Notes: a model not told the origin generated them from the letters alone. 35,653 bases of DNA from Fibrobacterales bacterium Fibro_02 (GCA_001603905.1 LVAE01000095.1:1-35653), one strand, 5' to 3'; numbered from the stretch's first letter, positions 25,855 to 34,413 are shown. Numbers and translations: made by a program.

Positions 25855-26802
25855 ATGTACCGTTTTTCGCATTTTTTTGCCGCATTTATTATTTGGACAG
25901 CCTTTTGTGCCGTGCCGGCCCTCGCCTTCGATGTCTCGGTGAAGGCGAACGTGGATAACGCCCAGGTGTTCGTGGGTGACATGTTCAACTACGAAATTCA
26001 GGTGACCGCTCCCGAAAATGCCATCGTGGACTTGCCGAGCTTTGTCGGAAACCTCGGCAGTTTCGAAGTCAAGGAGATGAAGAACGAGAAGGTGGTCGAG
26101 GGCATGCCCAAGGGAACCGCGAAGTTCGTGTGGTATGCGACGCTTAACACCTTCGTGAGCGGCGATTTTCTGATTGCGCCGCAGCAGGTGAACGCTGTCG
26201 TCGGTAGCGATACCGTCAAGGTGAATACCGACCCTGTGGCCGTGAAGGTTTCGACGCGTACCACCGGCGAAGAAGATGACATTTTGGAAGCGGAAGACCC
26301 GCTGGATGACCCGAGGCTCCCGCAGTGGATTTACGTCTTGCTCATTGTCGTGGGGGTTGCGCTCCTCGTGTTCCTCGGCTGGTTCCTTCACAAGAAATTT
26401 GCGAAGAAGGGCGAGGCGCCAAGGCTTCCGCCTTACGAAGAGGCTGTGCTTGCGCTCAAGGAACTGCGTCAGAAGAATTATCTGGCCGAAGGGAACCAAG
26501 GCGACTATTTCATGGCGCTCGGATTTATTGCGCGCCGCTACATCGAACGCCGATTCGAGGTGGACATCCTCGATGCGACCGTGGCAGAGCTCAAGCAGCG
26601 CATGGCGCACGTGGCAGGGCTTCCGCAGGCCTACAAGGAATCGGTGGTGACGCTTGCCGTCGAGACCGAACCGGTGAAGTTCGCGAAGATGAAGCTTGAA
26701 GGCGAACGCTGCCGTTTCTGGGACGAATGGGCCGACCGCCTACTTGAGGATACGAAACCTACGCCAGAAGAACAACAGGCCGCTCGCGCTCAAAATAAGT
26801 AA
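25855..26802 (+). CDS. BatD-like membrane protein with C-terminal DUF4381-like domain (315 aa)
   Basis: The ATG at 25855 has GAGG about 6 nt upstream and gives a signal peptide ending in VPALA. The mature N-terminal part (VSVKANVDNAQVFVGDMFNYEIQVTAPENA, about 25-145) is an Ig-like domain of the BatD/oxygen-tolerance type. A transmembrane helix (IYVLLIVVGVALLVFLGWFLHKKF, about 160-183) follows, then a cytoplasmic helical domain (LPPYEEAVLALKELRQKNYL, YFMALGFIARRYIERRFEVDILDATVAEL) as in DUF4381 proteins. In other bacteria these accompany MoxR ATPase and vWA BatA/BatB partners, which are not adjacent here. It may act in envelope stress or complex assembly. Confidence 0.75.
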   Translation: MYRFSHFFAAFIIWTAFCAVPALAFDVSVKANVDNAQVFVGDMFNYEIQVTAPENAIVDLPSFVGNLGSFEVKEMKNEKVVEGMPKGTAKFVWYATLNTFVSGDFLIAPQQVNAVVGSDTVKVNTDPVAVKVSTRTTGEEDDILEAEDPLDDPRLPQWIYVLLIVVGVALLVFLGWFLHKKFAKKGEAPRLPPYEEAVLALKELRQKNYLAEGNQGDYFMALGFIARRYIERRFEVDILDATVAELKQRMAHVAGLPQAYKESVVTLAVETEPVKFAKMKLEGERCRFWDEWADRLLEDTKPTPEEQQAARAQNK

Positions 26803-26921
26803 AGTGCGGATGTTTACAGGTGAGTCCATTTCTGTGGATTGGATCACTGTACGAGTCCCTTAAATAAGTGTATATTGGGGGTACCACGGGCAAGGTTGGC
26901 TCGGGGTTAATTGAGGTTTTT

Positions 26922-28793
26922 ATGAAGTTTGCAATTCTCGGTTGTGGGCATATCGCGACAAAGATGGCCGCTGCGGTCAAGACTCTTGAAAAGAAGGGGA
27001 TGGGGGTAGAGGCGTATGCCGTTGCGTCGCGTTCCCTGGAAAAGGCACAGAAGTTTGCCGACGATTACGGATTCGGACGCGCGTATGGCAGCTACGAGGA
27101 ACTTGCGAATGACCCGCAGGTGGACTTGATTTATGTGGCGACGCCGCATTCCGAACATTACCAGAATGCGCTGCTTTGTCTGAACGTAGGCAGGAATCTG
27201 CTTGTCGAAAAGGCGTTTACCGCGAATGCGCTGATGGCCTCCGAGGTCGTTGCCCTTGCCGAAGAAAAGGGCGTTTTCCTGTGCGAGGCGATGTGGACGC
27301 GATTCCTGCCGGCAGTGCAGATGGTCAAGGACTGGATTTCGGCTGGGAAGATCGGTGAGGTCAAAAGTGTGGAGGCCGATTTTTCGATGCCGCTCACGCA
27401 TATCGAACGCCTGCGTAAGCCTGAATTGGCGGGCGGTGCGCTTTTGGACTTGGGCATTTACAGCCTGACTTTTGCGGACATTTTCCTGAATGGTGACGGT
27501 GCGAATCATATTGTCAAAACCGAGACGGAATGCGTCAAGTTCCCTACGGGTGTCGATGCTACGGACTGGATTGACTTGACTTATAAAAATGGCCAGGTGG
27601 CGCATCTCAAGACCTCGATGGTGGCGCCGCTCAAGAACGAGGGTGTCATTTATGGCAGCGAAGGTTTTATCCGTGTGCAGAACCTGAACGACATGGTGGA
27701 AATCCAGCGATTTGATGTTGCAGGAACGCTGGTGGAATCCGTGAAGCCGCCGCGTATCGAAAACTGCTACGAGTATGAGGTGCTTGGCTGCAAGGCCGCC
27801 CTGGAGAAAGGCCTCAAGGAATGCCCCGAAATGCCGCACACGAAGACGATGCAGATGATGACGCAGATGGATAGCCTCCGTGCCGCGTGGGGGGTAAGTT
27901 ACCCGTTCGAGCTTTCTCCTGGCGAGGTGTGGAACCGCAGCGGCGACAGGTCGATTCTCGAAGTTTATGATATTGAAACGGGCAAGTCGGAAGTGCTCAA
28001 CGAATTTGATCGCGTCATCGAGGCTCCCAACTGGAGCGCCGACGGAAAGTTCCTCACTTTCAACAGCGAAGGCCGCATCTATAAATACGAGATTGCGTCG
28101 GGTGACGTGAACGAAGTGCCGAGTTACTTTGTCGATAATTGCAACAATGACCATGTGCTTTCTCCGGATGGCGAGGGACTTTTCGTAAGCCATCATACGA
28201 AAGAAGATGGCCTTTCTCGCCTCTACAAGATTTTCTTTGACGGCCGCATGCCGGAGCTGGTGACGCCGCTTGCCCCGAGCTACCTCCACGGTATCACTCC
28301 CGACGGCAAGATGCTCGCCTACTGCGCCGAACGGAATGGCGAATATGACATATACGCCATTCCTGCCGTGGGTGGCAACGAAACGCAACTCACGACAGCT
28401 CTCGGCTTGAATGACGGTCCCGAATATGACTGCGACGGGGAATACATCTGGTTCAACTCGGTCCGCACCGGCCGTATGCAGGCGTGGCGCATGAGGGCTG
28501 ATGGCTCCGAACAGACACAGATGACGTTTGACGCACACTCAAACACCTGGTTCCCGCATATTTCGCCCGACCGCACGAAGGTCGTGATGCTAGCCTACCA
28601 CGAACGTGACGTGCGCCCCGGCGAACATGTCCCGAACAAGAATGTGGAAATCCGCCTGATGACCGGCAGCGATAAAATCGGCTGGAGCGAGCCGCGTACG
28701 ATCCTCAAGCTGTTCGGCGGCCAGGGAACGATCAACGTGAATTCGTGGGCCCCCGACAGCAAGCGCTTCGCGTACGTGAGATATTCCAGGTAG
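26922..28793 (+). CDS. Fusion of Gfo/Idh/MocA oxidoreductase and TolB-like beta-propeller (623 aa)
   Basis: GAGG lies 6 nt before the ATG at 26922. Residues 1-328 are a Gfo/Idh/MocA dehydrogenase: Rossmann motif GCGHIA (7-12), YVATPHSEHYQNAL, VEKAFTANA with the catalytic-type Glu96-Lys97, and GGALLDLGIYSLTFAD of the dihydrodiol-dehydrogenase-like branch. It would oxidise or reduce a sugar or polyol with NAD(P). From about 331 the chain continues without a stop into repeated beta-propeller blades (APNWSADGKFLTFNSEGRIYKYE, HVLSPDGEGLFVSHH, GITPDGKMLAYCAERNGEYDIYAIP, HISPDRTKVVMLAYHERD, WAPDSKRFAYVRYS), as in TolB/WD40-like proteins. No signal peptide, so both halves are cytoplasmic. The fusion is unusual. 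Confidence 0.85.
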   Translation: MKFAILGCGHIATKMAAAVKTLEKKGMGVEAYAVASRSLEKAQKFADDYGFGRAYGSYEELANDPQVDLIYVATPHSEHYQNALLCLNVGRNLLVEKAFTANALMASEVVALAEEKGVFLCEAMWTRFLPAVQMVKDWISAGKIGEVKSVEADFSMPLTHIERLRKPELAGGALLDLGIYSLTFADIFLNGDGANHIVKTETECVKFPTGVDATDWIDLTYKNGQVAHLKTSMVAPLKNEGVIYGSEGFIRVQNLNDMVEIQRFDVAGTLVESVKPPRIENCYEYEVLGCKAALEKGLKECPEMPHTKTMQMMTQMDSLRAAWGVSYPFELSPGEVWNRSGDRSILEVYDIETGKSEVLNEFDRVIEAPNWSADGKFLTFNSEGRIYKYEIASGDVNEVPSYFVDNCNNDHVLSPDGEGLFVSHHTKEDGLSRLYKIFFDGRMPELVTPLAPSYLHGITPDGKMLAYCAERNGEYDIYAIPAVGGNETQLTTALGLNDGPEYDCDGEYIWFNSVRTGRMQAWRMRADGSEQTQMTFDAHSNTWFPHISPDRTKVVMLAYHERDVRPGEHVPNKNVEIRLMTGSDKIGWSEPRTILKLFGGQGTINVNSWAPDSKRFAYVRYSR

Positions 28794-28800
28794 GCGACCC

Positions 28801-28823
28801 GAATATTCCAACTTGGAATATTC
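28801..28823 (+). promoter_or_regulatory. Palindromic operator candidate upstream of the SH3-like secreted protein
   Basis: A perfect 11+1+11 inverted repeat whose core TATTCCAACTTGGAATA (28804-28820) is identical to the one at 17678-17694 in the same orientation toward its gene. It ends 79 nt before the next start codon and about 30 nt before a -10-like TATTTT (28853-28858). Confidence 0.6.
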
Positions 28824-28901
28824 ATGGACTGGTCTGTGTAAACTTTGCTTTGTATTTTGCGTGATGGACGGATGTTCGTCCCTTTATCAAGGAGGTCCAT
28901 C

Positions 28902-29345
28902 ATGAAATGCGCAAAGTTAGTGATGTTTTTTGCCCTCGCACTTTTGGTTACCACATCTTCTGCGGCGAGGCTTGTCAAGTCTAAACTGGGCGACATCGAT
29001 GTCACTTCCGAAAAGGGCGGTGGCAAGGTGGTTTGCACGGCTAGCTTTAATGACGAGCTTTCTATCGTGAAAGAAGCTGATACGGAAGTATTGGTCAAGG
29101 GCCGTTGCGGGCAAGGATGGGTTGCTAAGTCCAAGGTCGAATATGTGGCCGCGGGTCCTGGCGACAAGGTCTATAATATGTCGGAATTCAATGTGCAGGC
29201 CTGGATCGACAATCCTACTGGCATATTCGTCCTCGATGACGATGTGACCGATTTCGAAGGCGTGACCATTGACCGCGATTTCAGGGAATACCTGACTTAT
29301 ACCATCGACCGCGAACAGACGGAGATGCATAACGGCGAAAACTGA
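28902..29345 (+). CDS. Secreted SH3-like hypothetical protein (147 aa)
   Basis: A strong Shine-Dalgarno (AAGGAGG) lies 6 nt before the ATG at 28902; the frame upstream to 28845 is not coding. The signal peptide (KCAKLVMFFALALLVTTSSA) is followed by a compact beta domain resembling bacterial SH3: VKSKLGDIDVTSEKGGGKVV, FNDELSIVKEADTEVLVKG, GQGWVAKSKVEYV. A second acidic part (DKVYNMSEFNVQAWID, IFVLDDDVTDFEGVTIDRDF) follows. It is probably periplasmic or secreted, perhaps binding cell wall or a partner protein, but no family is recognised with certainty. It is a single-gene unit: palindrome and promoter region before, terminator 29364-29399 after. It may share a regulator with the diguanylate cyclase. 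Confidence 0.75.
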   Translation: MKCAKLVMFFALALLVTTSSAARLVKSKLGDIDVTSEKGGGKVVCTASFNDELSIVKEADTEVLVKGRCGQGWVAKSKVEYVAAGPGDKVYNMSEFNVQAWIDNPTGIFVLDDDVTDFEGVTIDRDFREYLTYTIDREQTEMHNGEN

Positions 29346-29363
29346 AGTCGCTTCAAATGAATT

Positions 29364-29399
29364 AACGCCGCCCTGGGAAAAACGGGGTGGCGTTTTTTT
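29364..29399 (+). terminator. Rho-independent terminator of the SH3-like gene
   Basis: AACGCCGCCC (29364-29373) pairs with GGGTGGCGTT (29385-29394, one G-U pair), followed by a run of seven T to 29399. Confidence 0.85.
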
Positions 29400-29410
29400 G
29401 GTGGAAAAAT

Positions 29411-31276
29411 TTATCTCCCCAGATATTCCTTGACTGCGTCTACAAAGCGCTGGCCGAATTTTTCGATTTTCTTCTCGCCGAAACCGAATACGTTGTGTAG
29501 GTCGCCTAGCGACTGTGGCATTTGGGCGGCGAGATCTTTCAGGGTCCTGTCGGAGAGTACGACATAGGCGGGCCAGGAATTTTCGTCGGCGATTTGCTTG
29601 CGGACCTTTCGCAGAATTTCGAATAGGGCACTTGTCTCGTCGCCTCCATCGGCCTGCCCGCTCCATGCTGCGGTTGTTCCGTGGCCTTTTGCGAATTTGC
29701 TGCGTCCGCTTCTTGCCCTGCTTTTCGGTTCGCTGTCTTGCCTTGCCTCGACACTTGCAGCGAGCGCGAGTTCTGCGGTCTTCTTGCCGAAAAGCACCTC
29801 GTTTCCGCTTTCGGTAATTTTGAGGTGGTTGTTTTCGTTGTAGGCGATTTCGATGTAGCCCAGTTGCAGCATCTGGAGCAGGTAATCGTGCCAATGCTTG
29901 AGAGTCGTCTTTTCGCCCGCGCCGAAAGTTTTCAGCTTGTCGAAGCCGTTCTTCACGATTTCTTCGCTGCGGGTTCCCTTGAGAATGTCCGCTGTCATCG
30001 TGAAACCGATGCGTTCGCCGGTGCGCTTGATGGCCGAAAGTGCCTTTTGCACGAGGATGGTTCCGTCGAAGCGTCGGGGCGGATGCTTGCAGATGTCGCA
30101 GTTTCCGCAGTTGCTGTTACCGCTTTCGCTGTTTTCTCCGAAGTAGTTGAGCAGAATTCTGCGGCGGCAGATTTGCGATTCGGCGTATTCCTGCATACGG
30201 TCGAGTTTTTCGGAGTTGATTTCCCGTTGGCCGCTGTCGTTCACGAAGCTGCGGAGGGTTACGATGTCCTGGAAGTTATAGAACAGCACCGTTTCGGAAG
30301 GGAGCCCGTCGCGGCCCGCGCGCCCGATTTCCTGGTAAAAGTTCTCGATGCTTTTGGGCAGATTGTAGTGAATCACGTAGCGGACGTTGCTCTTGTCGAT
30401 TCCCATGCCGAATGCGACGGTCGCACACACGACATCGACGCGGTCGTTGATAAAGTCCTCTTGCACGGCGTTGCGTTCGTCGGCGCTCATTCCTGCGTGG
30501 TACGCCTTGGCCGAAATTCCAGCGTCCACAAGTTGTTCCGCGACCTTTTCGGTGTTCTTTCGCGAAAGGCAGTAGATGATTCCCGATTCGTTTTCATGCT
30601 TCGAGATAATGGAGAGAATAGCTTTCAGCTTGTCCTGCCCCGTGTAGCCGCGACGTACGTCCAGACTTAAGTTCGGACGGTCGAACGAGCTGACGAAAAG
30701 CTTGAATTCGCGTAGGTTTAGTTGCCGAACGATGTCTTCTTTCGTCAGCTTGTCTGCGGTAGCCGTCAGCGCCATAAGGGTGGCGTCCGGGAACATTTGG
30801 TGAAGTCCGCCGAGCTGTGTATATTCGGGGCGGAAATCATGCCCCCACTGCGAAATGCAATGAGCCTCGTCGATAGCGAACAGCGAAATGTTCAGACTGT
30901 GCTGCATCCACGGAATTTCACGTTGCAGACGTTCTGGGGAAATGTAGAGTATCTTTGTTAAACCCGATTCGCACCGCTGACGGATGGCCTCGTTTGCGGA
31001 TTCGTCGTTGTTGCTGTTGAGCGCGTCCGCTCCGATTCCGTTTGCGTTGAGTGCATCCACCTGGTCTTTCATTAAGGAAATCAGCGGTGAAATCACCACC
31101 GTGATTCCCCCGAAAATCAGTGCCGGAATCTGGTAGCAAATCGATTTGCCGCCCCCCGTGGGCATCAGCACCAATGCATCGTGATGTGCCACGACATGCT
31201 CAATGATTTCTTCCTGCATCGGGCGGAAAGAATCGTAGCCAAAGACGGATTTCAGTATCTCGCGAGCGGCGGACAT
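29411..31276 (-). CDS. recQ: ATP-dependent DNA helicase RecQ (621 aa)
   Basis: A 3'-5' superfamily 2 helicase acting in recombination and fork repair. Motif 0 (FGYDSFRPMQEEII), Walker A (MPTGGGKS, about 38-45), DEAH box (IDEAHCISQWGHDFRPEY, about 134-151), TATAD, YHAGMSADER, VATVAFGMGIDKSNVRYVIHYNLPKS and QEIGRAGRDG are all present. The RQC zinc-binding cysteines (ICRRRILLNYFGE ... NCGNCDIC) and winged-helix region follow. A basic Ser/Arg/Gly linker (about 510-545) leads to an HRDC domain (LFEILRKVRKQIADENSWPAYVVLSDRTL ... FGFGEKKIEKFGQRF). All key residues look intact. The start has no clear Shine-Dalgarno. The upstream thioredoxin-fold gene on the same strand ends 44 nt away. Confidence 0.97.
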   Translation of the reverse strand: MSAAREILKSVFGYDSFRPMQEEIIEHVVAHHDALVLMPTGGGKSICYQIPALIFGGITVVISPLISLMKDQVDALNANGIGADALNSNNDESANEAIRQRCESGLTKILYISPERLQREIPWMQHSLNISLFAIDEAHCISQWGHDFRPEYTQLGGLHQMFPDATLMALTATADKLTKEDIVRQLNLREFKLFVSSFDRPNLSLDVRRGYTGQDKLKAILSIISKHENESGIIYCLSRKNTEKVAEQLVDAGISAKAYHAGMSADERNAVQEDFINDRVDVVCATVAFGMGIDKSNVRYVIHYNLPKSIENFYQEIGRAGRDGLPSETVLFYNFQDIVTLRSFVNDSGQREINSEKLDRMQEYAESQICRRRILLNYFGENSESGNSNCGNCDICKHPPRRFDGTILVQKALSAIKRTGERIGFTMTADILKGTRSEEIVKNGFDKLKTFGAGEKTTLKHWHDYLLQMLQLGYIEIAYNENNHLKITESGNEVLFGKKTAELALAASVEARQDSEPKSRARSGRSKFAKGHGTTAAWSGQADGGDETSALFEILRKVRKQIADENSWPAYVVLSDRTLKDLAAQMPQSLGDLHNVFGFGEKKIEKFGQRFVDAVKEYLGR

Positions 31277-31320
31277 AAGGGCGTTTACAGTGTTGGTGGT
31301 AGCTTTTGATGGCGGCTAGT

Positions 31321-32154
31321 TTATTCGCAGGTGAAACCTTGCAGTTCAAGGCCCGCACGCATCTCGCCGTAAGTCGAGGTACGTTTCATGTCCATCGCCT
31401 TCATGAATCGGCAATCGTTGTCGATATGCATACGGAACCCGGTCATGGTGGGTTCCACTTCTCCCTTGCCGCTTGCGCGTACGTGCTCAATCATCTGTTC
31501 GCGCCTGTCGCCCATTTCCGGCGGTACGAATACGTCGGTCACGATGTCGACATTCTCAATTTCGGTGGCGCCGAATACAAATGAGATGGTCACTAGGTTC
31601 TTTAGTCCGTTGAATTGGCCGGGTGTTTTGCAAACAAGGTTCTTCGGAGAATTTTTTGCTTTCTTGGCTTTGGCGGGCTTGGCTACGGTCTTTTTAGGGG
31701 TGTATTGCAAGGCTGCGAGCAGTTCCTCTTCTTTGACTGCGCCGACCAATTTATTCACAATTCTACCGTCCTTGATGAGGAAAAATGTGGGGAAGGCTTG
31801 AATCGGGAGCGATGCTTTGATTTTGTCGATGTCCGGTTCGTCGATGCCGACCGATGCTATCTTGATGTCGCTGTAGTTTTTCGCGATGCTAATAAGCGTC
31901 GGAATCATGATGAGGCAAGGCGGACAACTGGTCGAAGAAATTTCCAGGATGACCGGCTTCTTGGATTGCAAAATCTCTTTTTCAAAGTTGCTGTCGTTCA
32001 CTTTGACGATTTTAATGTCTTCGTAAGCCTGTGTATTTTTAGTGGCGGCATTTGCAACCTGCGCCGCGCTTACGTTGGTAAAAGTACCTGCAGCCAGTGC
32101 CATCGCGCAGGAAACTGCCGCGATGTTCGCTATAAAAAATTTATTCAGTTTCAT
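31321..32154 (-). CDS. Secreted thioredoxin-fold protein with an unknown C-terminal domain (277 aa)
   Basis: A signal peptide (ending about VSA, residue 30) is followed by a thioredoxin domain: VILEISSTSCPPCLIMIPTL with the redox pair Cys77/Cys80 (C-P-P-C), IASVGIDEPD, and the cis-Pro loop IQAFPTFFLIKDGRIV. This should be a periplasmic disulphide reductase or isomerase. A Lys/Ala-rich linker (KKTVAKPAKAKKAKNSPK) leads to about 105 residues of an unrecognised domain with beta character (TISFVFGATEIENVDIVTDVFVPPEM, GEVEPTMTGFRMHIDNDCRF) and three Cys. It starts 19 nt after the symporter gene stop on the same strand, so may be read from the same transcript. Confidence 0.8.
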   Translation of the reverse strand: MKLNKFFIANIAAVSCAMALAAGTFTNVSAAQVANAATKNTQAYEDIKIVKVNDSNFEKEILQSKKPVILEISSTSCPPCLIMIPTLISIAKNYSDIKIASVGIDEPDIDKIKASLPIQAFPTFFLIKDGRIVNKLVGAVKEEELLAALQYTPKKTVAKPAKAKKAKNSPKNLVCKTPGQFNGLKNLVTISFVFGATEIENVDIVTDVFVPPEMGDRREQMIEHVRASGKGEVEPTMTGFRMHIDNDCRFMKAMDMKRTSTYGEMRAGLELQGFTCE

Positions 32155-32173
32155 GGGGAATAATGTAGAAAAA

Positions 32174-33601
32174 CTATTCCAACCGGTTCCAGAAATCGGT
32201 GTCTTGATTCACGCCGCATTCCTTGGCGTAGTAAACGGGTTCCTTGCCTTGCTTGCGCTGTTCCGTATAGTTCTTGAGAGCCTTGATGGCAATCGGTGAA
32301 AGAATCAGGATGCAGGGGATGTTGACGACAACCATCAAGGCTTGGCACAGGTCTGCTGAATCCCACGCAAAACCTGCGCTTGCAAGGGCGCCCGCAAACA
32401 CGATAATAGAGGCGATAATTCGGAACACGGTCATGACGGTTTTACCCGGACGGCGGTTCATAATAAACCGCAGACAACCCTCGGTGTAATAGTAGTTTCC
32501 GATAAGTGTCGTAAAGCCGAACAGAAGGATGGCCACCGTAATGAATATCGGTCCCAGTTCACCCAAAACGGAGTGGAGCGATGCTTGCACGTAGGGGATG
32601 CCCGAAATTTCGCTGGAAGGAGCTACGCTTGTCGAAAGGCACATCAGGGCGGTCGCGGAGCAAATCACGATCGTGTCGATAAACACGGATAGCGACTGCA
32701 CCAGACCCTGCTTGACCGGGTGTGAAACGCTTGCGCTGGCAGAGGCATTCGGTGCGGAACCCATGCCCGCTTCGTTAGAATAAAGGCCGCGCTTGATACC
32801 GTACATGATGCAGCTTCCTGCAAAGCCGCCGATGCCTGCTTCAAACGAGAAAGCGTCTTTCAAGATGGTCATAAACATCGAGGGAATGTTGGTGAAATTG
32901 AAAATGATAATGCCTATGGCCACAATGATGTAGGTGATGCTCATGATGGGCACAAGGTAGCTTGTAATCTTCGTGAGTTTTTTGGCGCCGCCGAATACGC
33001 AAAGCGCGAACAGAATGGCAAGCCCTGCGCCCACGATAATGGGCGTCTTGGTTTCGCTATAAAAACTGTAACCCGAAAAACTGGTCTGTACGTTGTAAGA
33101 TGCCAGAAGATTGTAGCCGACCAGGTAAGTGAGCAAAATGAACACCGAGAAAATGATACCGAGCCAGCGCTGTCCCAAAGCTGTCTGTATGTAGTAGGAG
33201 GGGCCGCCGTAGGAATGTCCTGTCACCAGGTCTTCGCGCTTGTAGATTTGGGCGAGGGTCGATTCCACAAATGCCGATGCGCTGCCGATGATTGCAATCA
33301 GCCACATCCAGAAAACGGCACCGGGGCCACCCATGCAAATGGCCGACGACACGCCCACGATATTTCCTGTTCCCACGCGGGAAGCCGTAGAAACCATCAG
33401 GGCGCCAAAAGAAGAAATTCCGCTGCCTTGCACCGGTTTTTCGCCAAGCACTCGGAGCGTTTCGACAAAAAGACGGATTTGCGGGAACCCCATGCGAATC
33501 GACAGGTATAAGCCCGCCACCACCAAAAGGAGCGGCACGATAAAGGGCTGATAAAGAAAGTCGCTGAGTGTCGTAATGACATTGTGAACGGGGTCTAGCA
33601 T
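32174..33601 (-). CDS. Alanine/glycine:cation symporter (AGCS family, 475 aa)
   Basis: Family signatures are GTGNIVGVSSAICMGGPGAVFWMW (helices 2-3) and ESTLAQIYK, SYGGPSYYIQTALG, GGFAGSCIMYGIKRGLYSNEAGMGSAPNASASA and FGFTTLIGNYYYTEGCL. About eleven membrane helices import alanine or glycine with Na+ or H+. Two ATGs are possible, 33607 and 33601; AAGGAG lies directly against the first and 6 nt from the second, so 33601 is preferred (MLDPVHNVITTL). The upstream unit ends in a terminator at 33627-33656, leaving little room for a promoter, so some transcription may come through that hairpin. It is followed closely by the thioredoxin-fold gene. Confidence 0.95.
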   Translation of the reverse strand: MLDPVHNVITTLSDFLYQPFIVPLLLVVAGLYLSIRMGFPQIRLFVETLRVLGEKPVQGSGISSFGALMVSTASRVGTGNIVGVSSAICMGGPGAVFWMWLIAIIGSASAFVESTLAQIYKREDLVTGHSYGGPSYYIQTALGQRWLGIIFSVFILLTYLVGYNLLASYNVQTSFSGYSFYSETKTPIIVGAGLAILFALCVFGGAKKLTKITSYLVPIMSITYIIVAIGIIIFNFTNIPSMFMTILKDAFSFEAGIGGFAGSCIMYGIKRGLYSNEAGMGSAPNASASASVSHPVKQGLVQSLSVFIDTIVICSATALMCLSTSVAPSSEISGIPYVQASLHSVLGELGPIFITVAILLFGFTTLIGNYYYTEGCLRFIMNRRPGKTVMTVFRIIASIIVFAGALASAGFAWDSADLCQALMVVVNIPCILILSPIAIKALKNYTEQRKQGKEPVYYAKECGVNQDTDFWNRLE

Positions 33602-33626
33602 GGTCATCTCCTTTTATAATTGACAA

Positions 33627-33656
33627 AATAATAAAATGGCCCACGTTTGTGGGCCA
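33627..33656 (-). terminator. Terminator or attenuator between the microprotein and the symporter gene
   Basis: TGGCCCAC-GTTT-GTGGGCCA is a perfect 8-bp stem (33637-33656). On the minus strand it is followed by TTTTATTATTTT. It lies after the microprotein stop and only about 35 nt before the symporter start, so it may end the first unit or attenuate entry into the symporter gene. Confidence 0.65.
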
Positions 33657-33675
33657 AGTGTCAAGGAGAGTGAGT

Positions 33676-33741
33676 CTAGTGCGAGCAAGCCATAATCAGT
33701 AGAATTGCGAACACTATTGTGCCAAGGCAGCCGCTGCACAT
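33676..33741 (-). CDS. Putative 21-aa hydrophobic microprotein
   Basis: An ATG at 33741 follows the vWA stop by 3 nt and has AAGG 6 nt upstream; the frame ends with TAG at 33678-33676. The peptide starts MCSGCLG, has a hydrophobic core TIVFAILLIMA and ends CSH, so one membrane segment with three cysteines. It is followed within 20 nt by a terminator hairpin (33637-33656). The combination of Shine-Dalgarno, tight spacing and terminator argues for a real small membrane protein at the end of the vWA operon. It is too short for family assignment; translation is inferred, not shown. Confidence 0.5.
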   Translation of the reverse strand: MCSGCLGTIVFAILLIMACSH

Positions 33742-33744
33742 AAT

Positions 33745-34401
33745 TTACCTTTTGCGGTTTCCGCGGCGGTTATAGTCGGCGTCCACGTTCTTTTTCCAGC
33801 CTCGCCCGTTGATGCGGTTATTGCGGATGTCGCTCATCAGGCAGCATTCCGCCATGTACATGGTTTTAATGCCTTCGCCGTCGTTTACGAAGTTTGCTGC
33901 GCGGCTTTCGTCGATACCGAAATTCCTGGCGGTTTCGATAGCGTCAATATTTGCGCCGAGGAAGATGAATTCCCAGCCGTACTTTTCTTTCTGGCGCTGG
34001 ATCATTTCCTTGACCCGTTCGGCGGTGTACTTGTGGCTGGAATTTTCGTAGCCGTCGGTAGTGATGACGAAGATGGTCTTTTCGGGACGGTCTTCATCGC
34101 GGGCGTACTTGTGTACGTTTCCGATATGGTGAATGGCCCCGCCGATGGCGTCGAGGAGCGCGGTACCGCCGCGGGCATAGTATTCTTTTTCGGTCAGGGG
34201 CTCGATGCGTGCAAGCGGAACCCTATCATGGAGTACTTCCATTTCGGTGTCGAAGAGAACGGTGGAGACGTATGCCTCGCCGGTTTCCTGCTTCTGTTTT
34301 TCGATGGTGCTGTTGAAGCCCCCGATGGTATCCTTTTCGAGCCCGCTCATGGATCCGCTGCGGTCGAGGATGAATACGATTTCGGTGAGTCCTTGTTTCA
34401 T
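33745..34401 (-). CDS. von Willebrand factor A domain protein (218 aa)
   Basis: The ATG at 34401 has GGAGG 6 nt upstream; the frame open to 34554 crosses a leader and promoter region. A complete MIDAS metal site is seen: DRSGSMSG (Asp13, Ser15, Ser17), Thr80 in ARGGTALLDAIGG and Asp116 in VITTDGYENSS. The region KYTAERVKEMIQRQKEKYGWEFIFLGANIDAIETARNFGI matches a family of single-domain cytoplasmic vWA proteins. The C-terminal tail is basic (RGWKKNVDADYNRRGNRKR). It probably binds a protein partner through the metal. It lies between a macro-domain gene and a microprotein, with its own leader of about 87 nt if the TATAAT at 34495-34500 is used. Confidence 0.9.
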   Translation of the reverse strand: MKQGLTEIVFILDRSGSMSGLEKDTIGGFNSTIEKQKQETGEAYVSTVLFDTEMEVLHDRVPLARIEPLTEKEYYARGGTALLDAIGGAIHHIGNVHKYARDEDRPEKTIFVITTDGYENSSHKYTAERVKEMIQRQKEKYGWEFIFLGANIDAIETARNFGIDESRAANFVNDGEGIKTMYMAECCLMSDIRNNRINGRGWKKNVDADYNRRGNRKR

Positions 34402-34413
34402 GATTGCCTCCGT

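Noticed and set aside
26907..28538. 543-codon minus-strand frame
   Set aside because: Antisense to the oxidoreductase/propeller gene, which is clearly the real one.
32174..32192. A third copy of the TATTCCAA palindrome near the symporter stop
   Set aside because: Only one half-site is present (CTATTCCAACCGG) and it lies within coding sequence.
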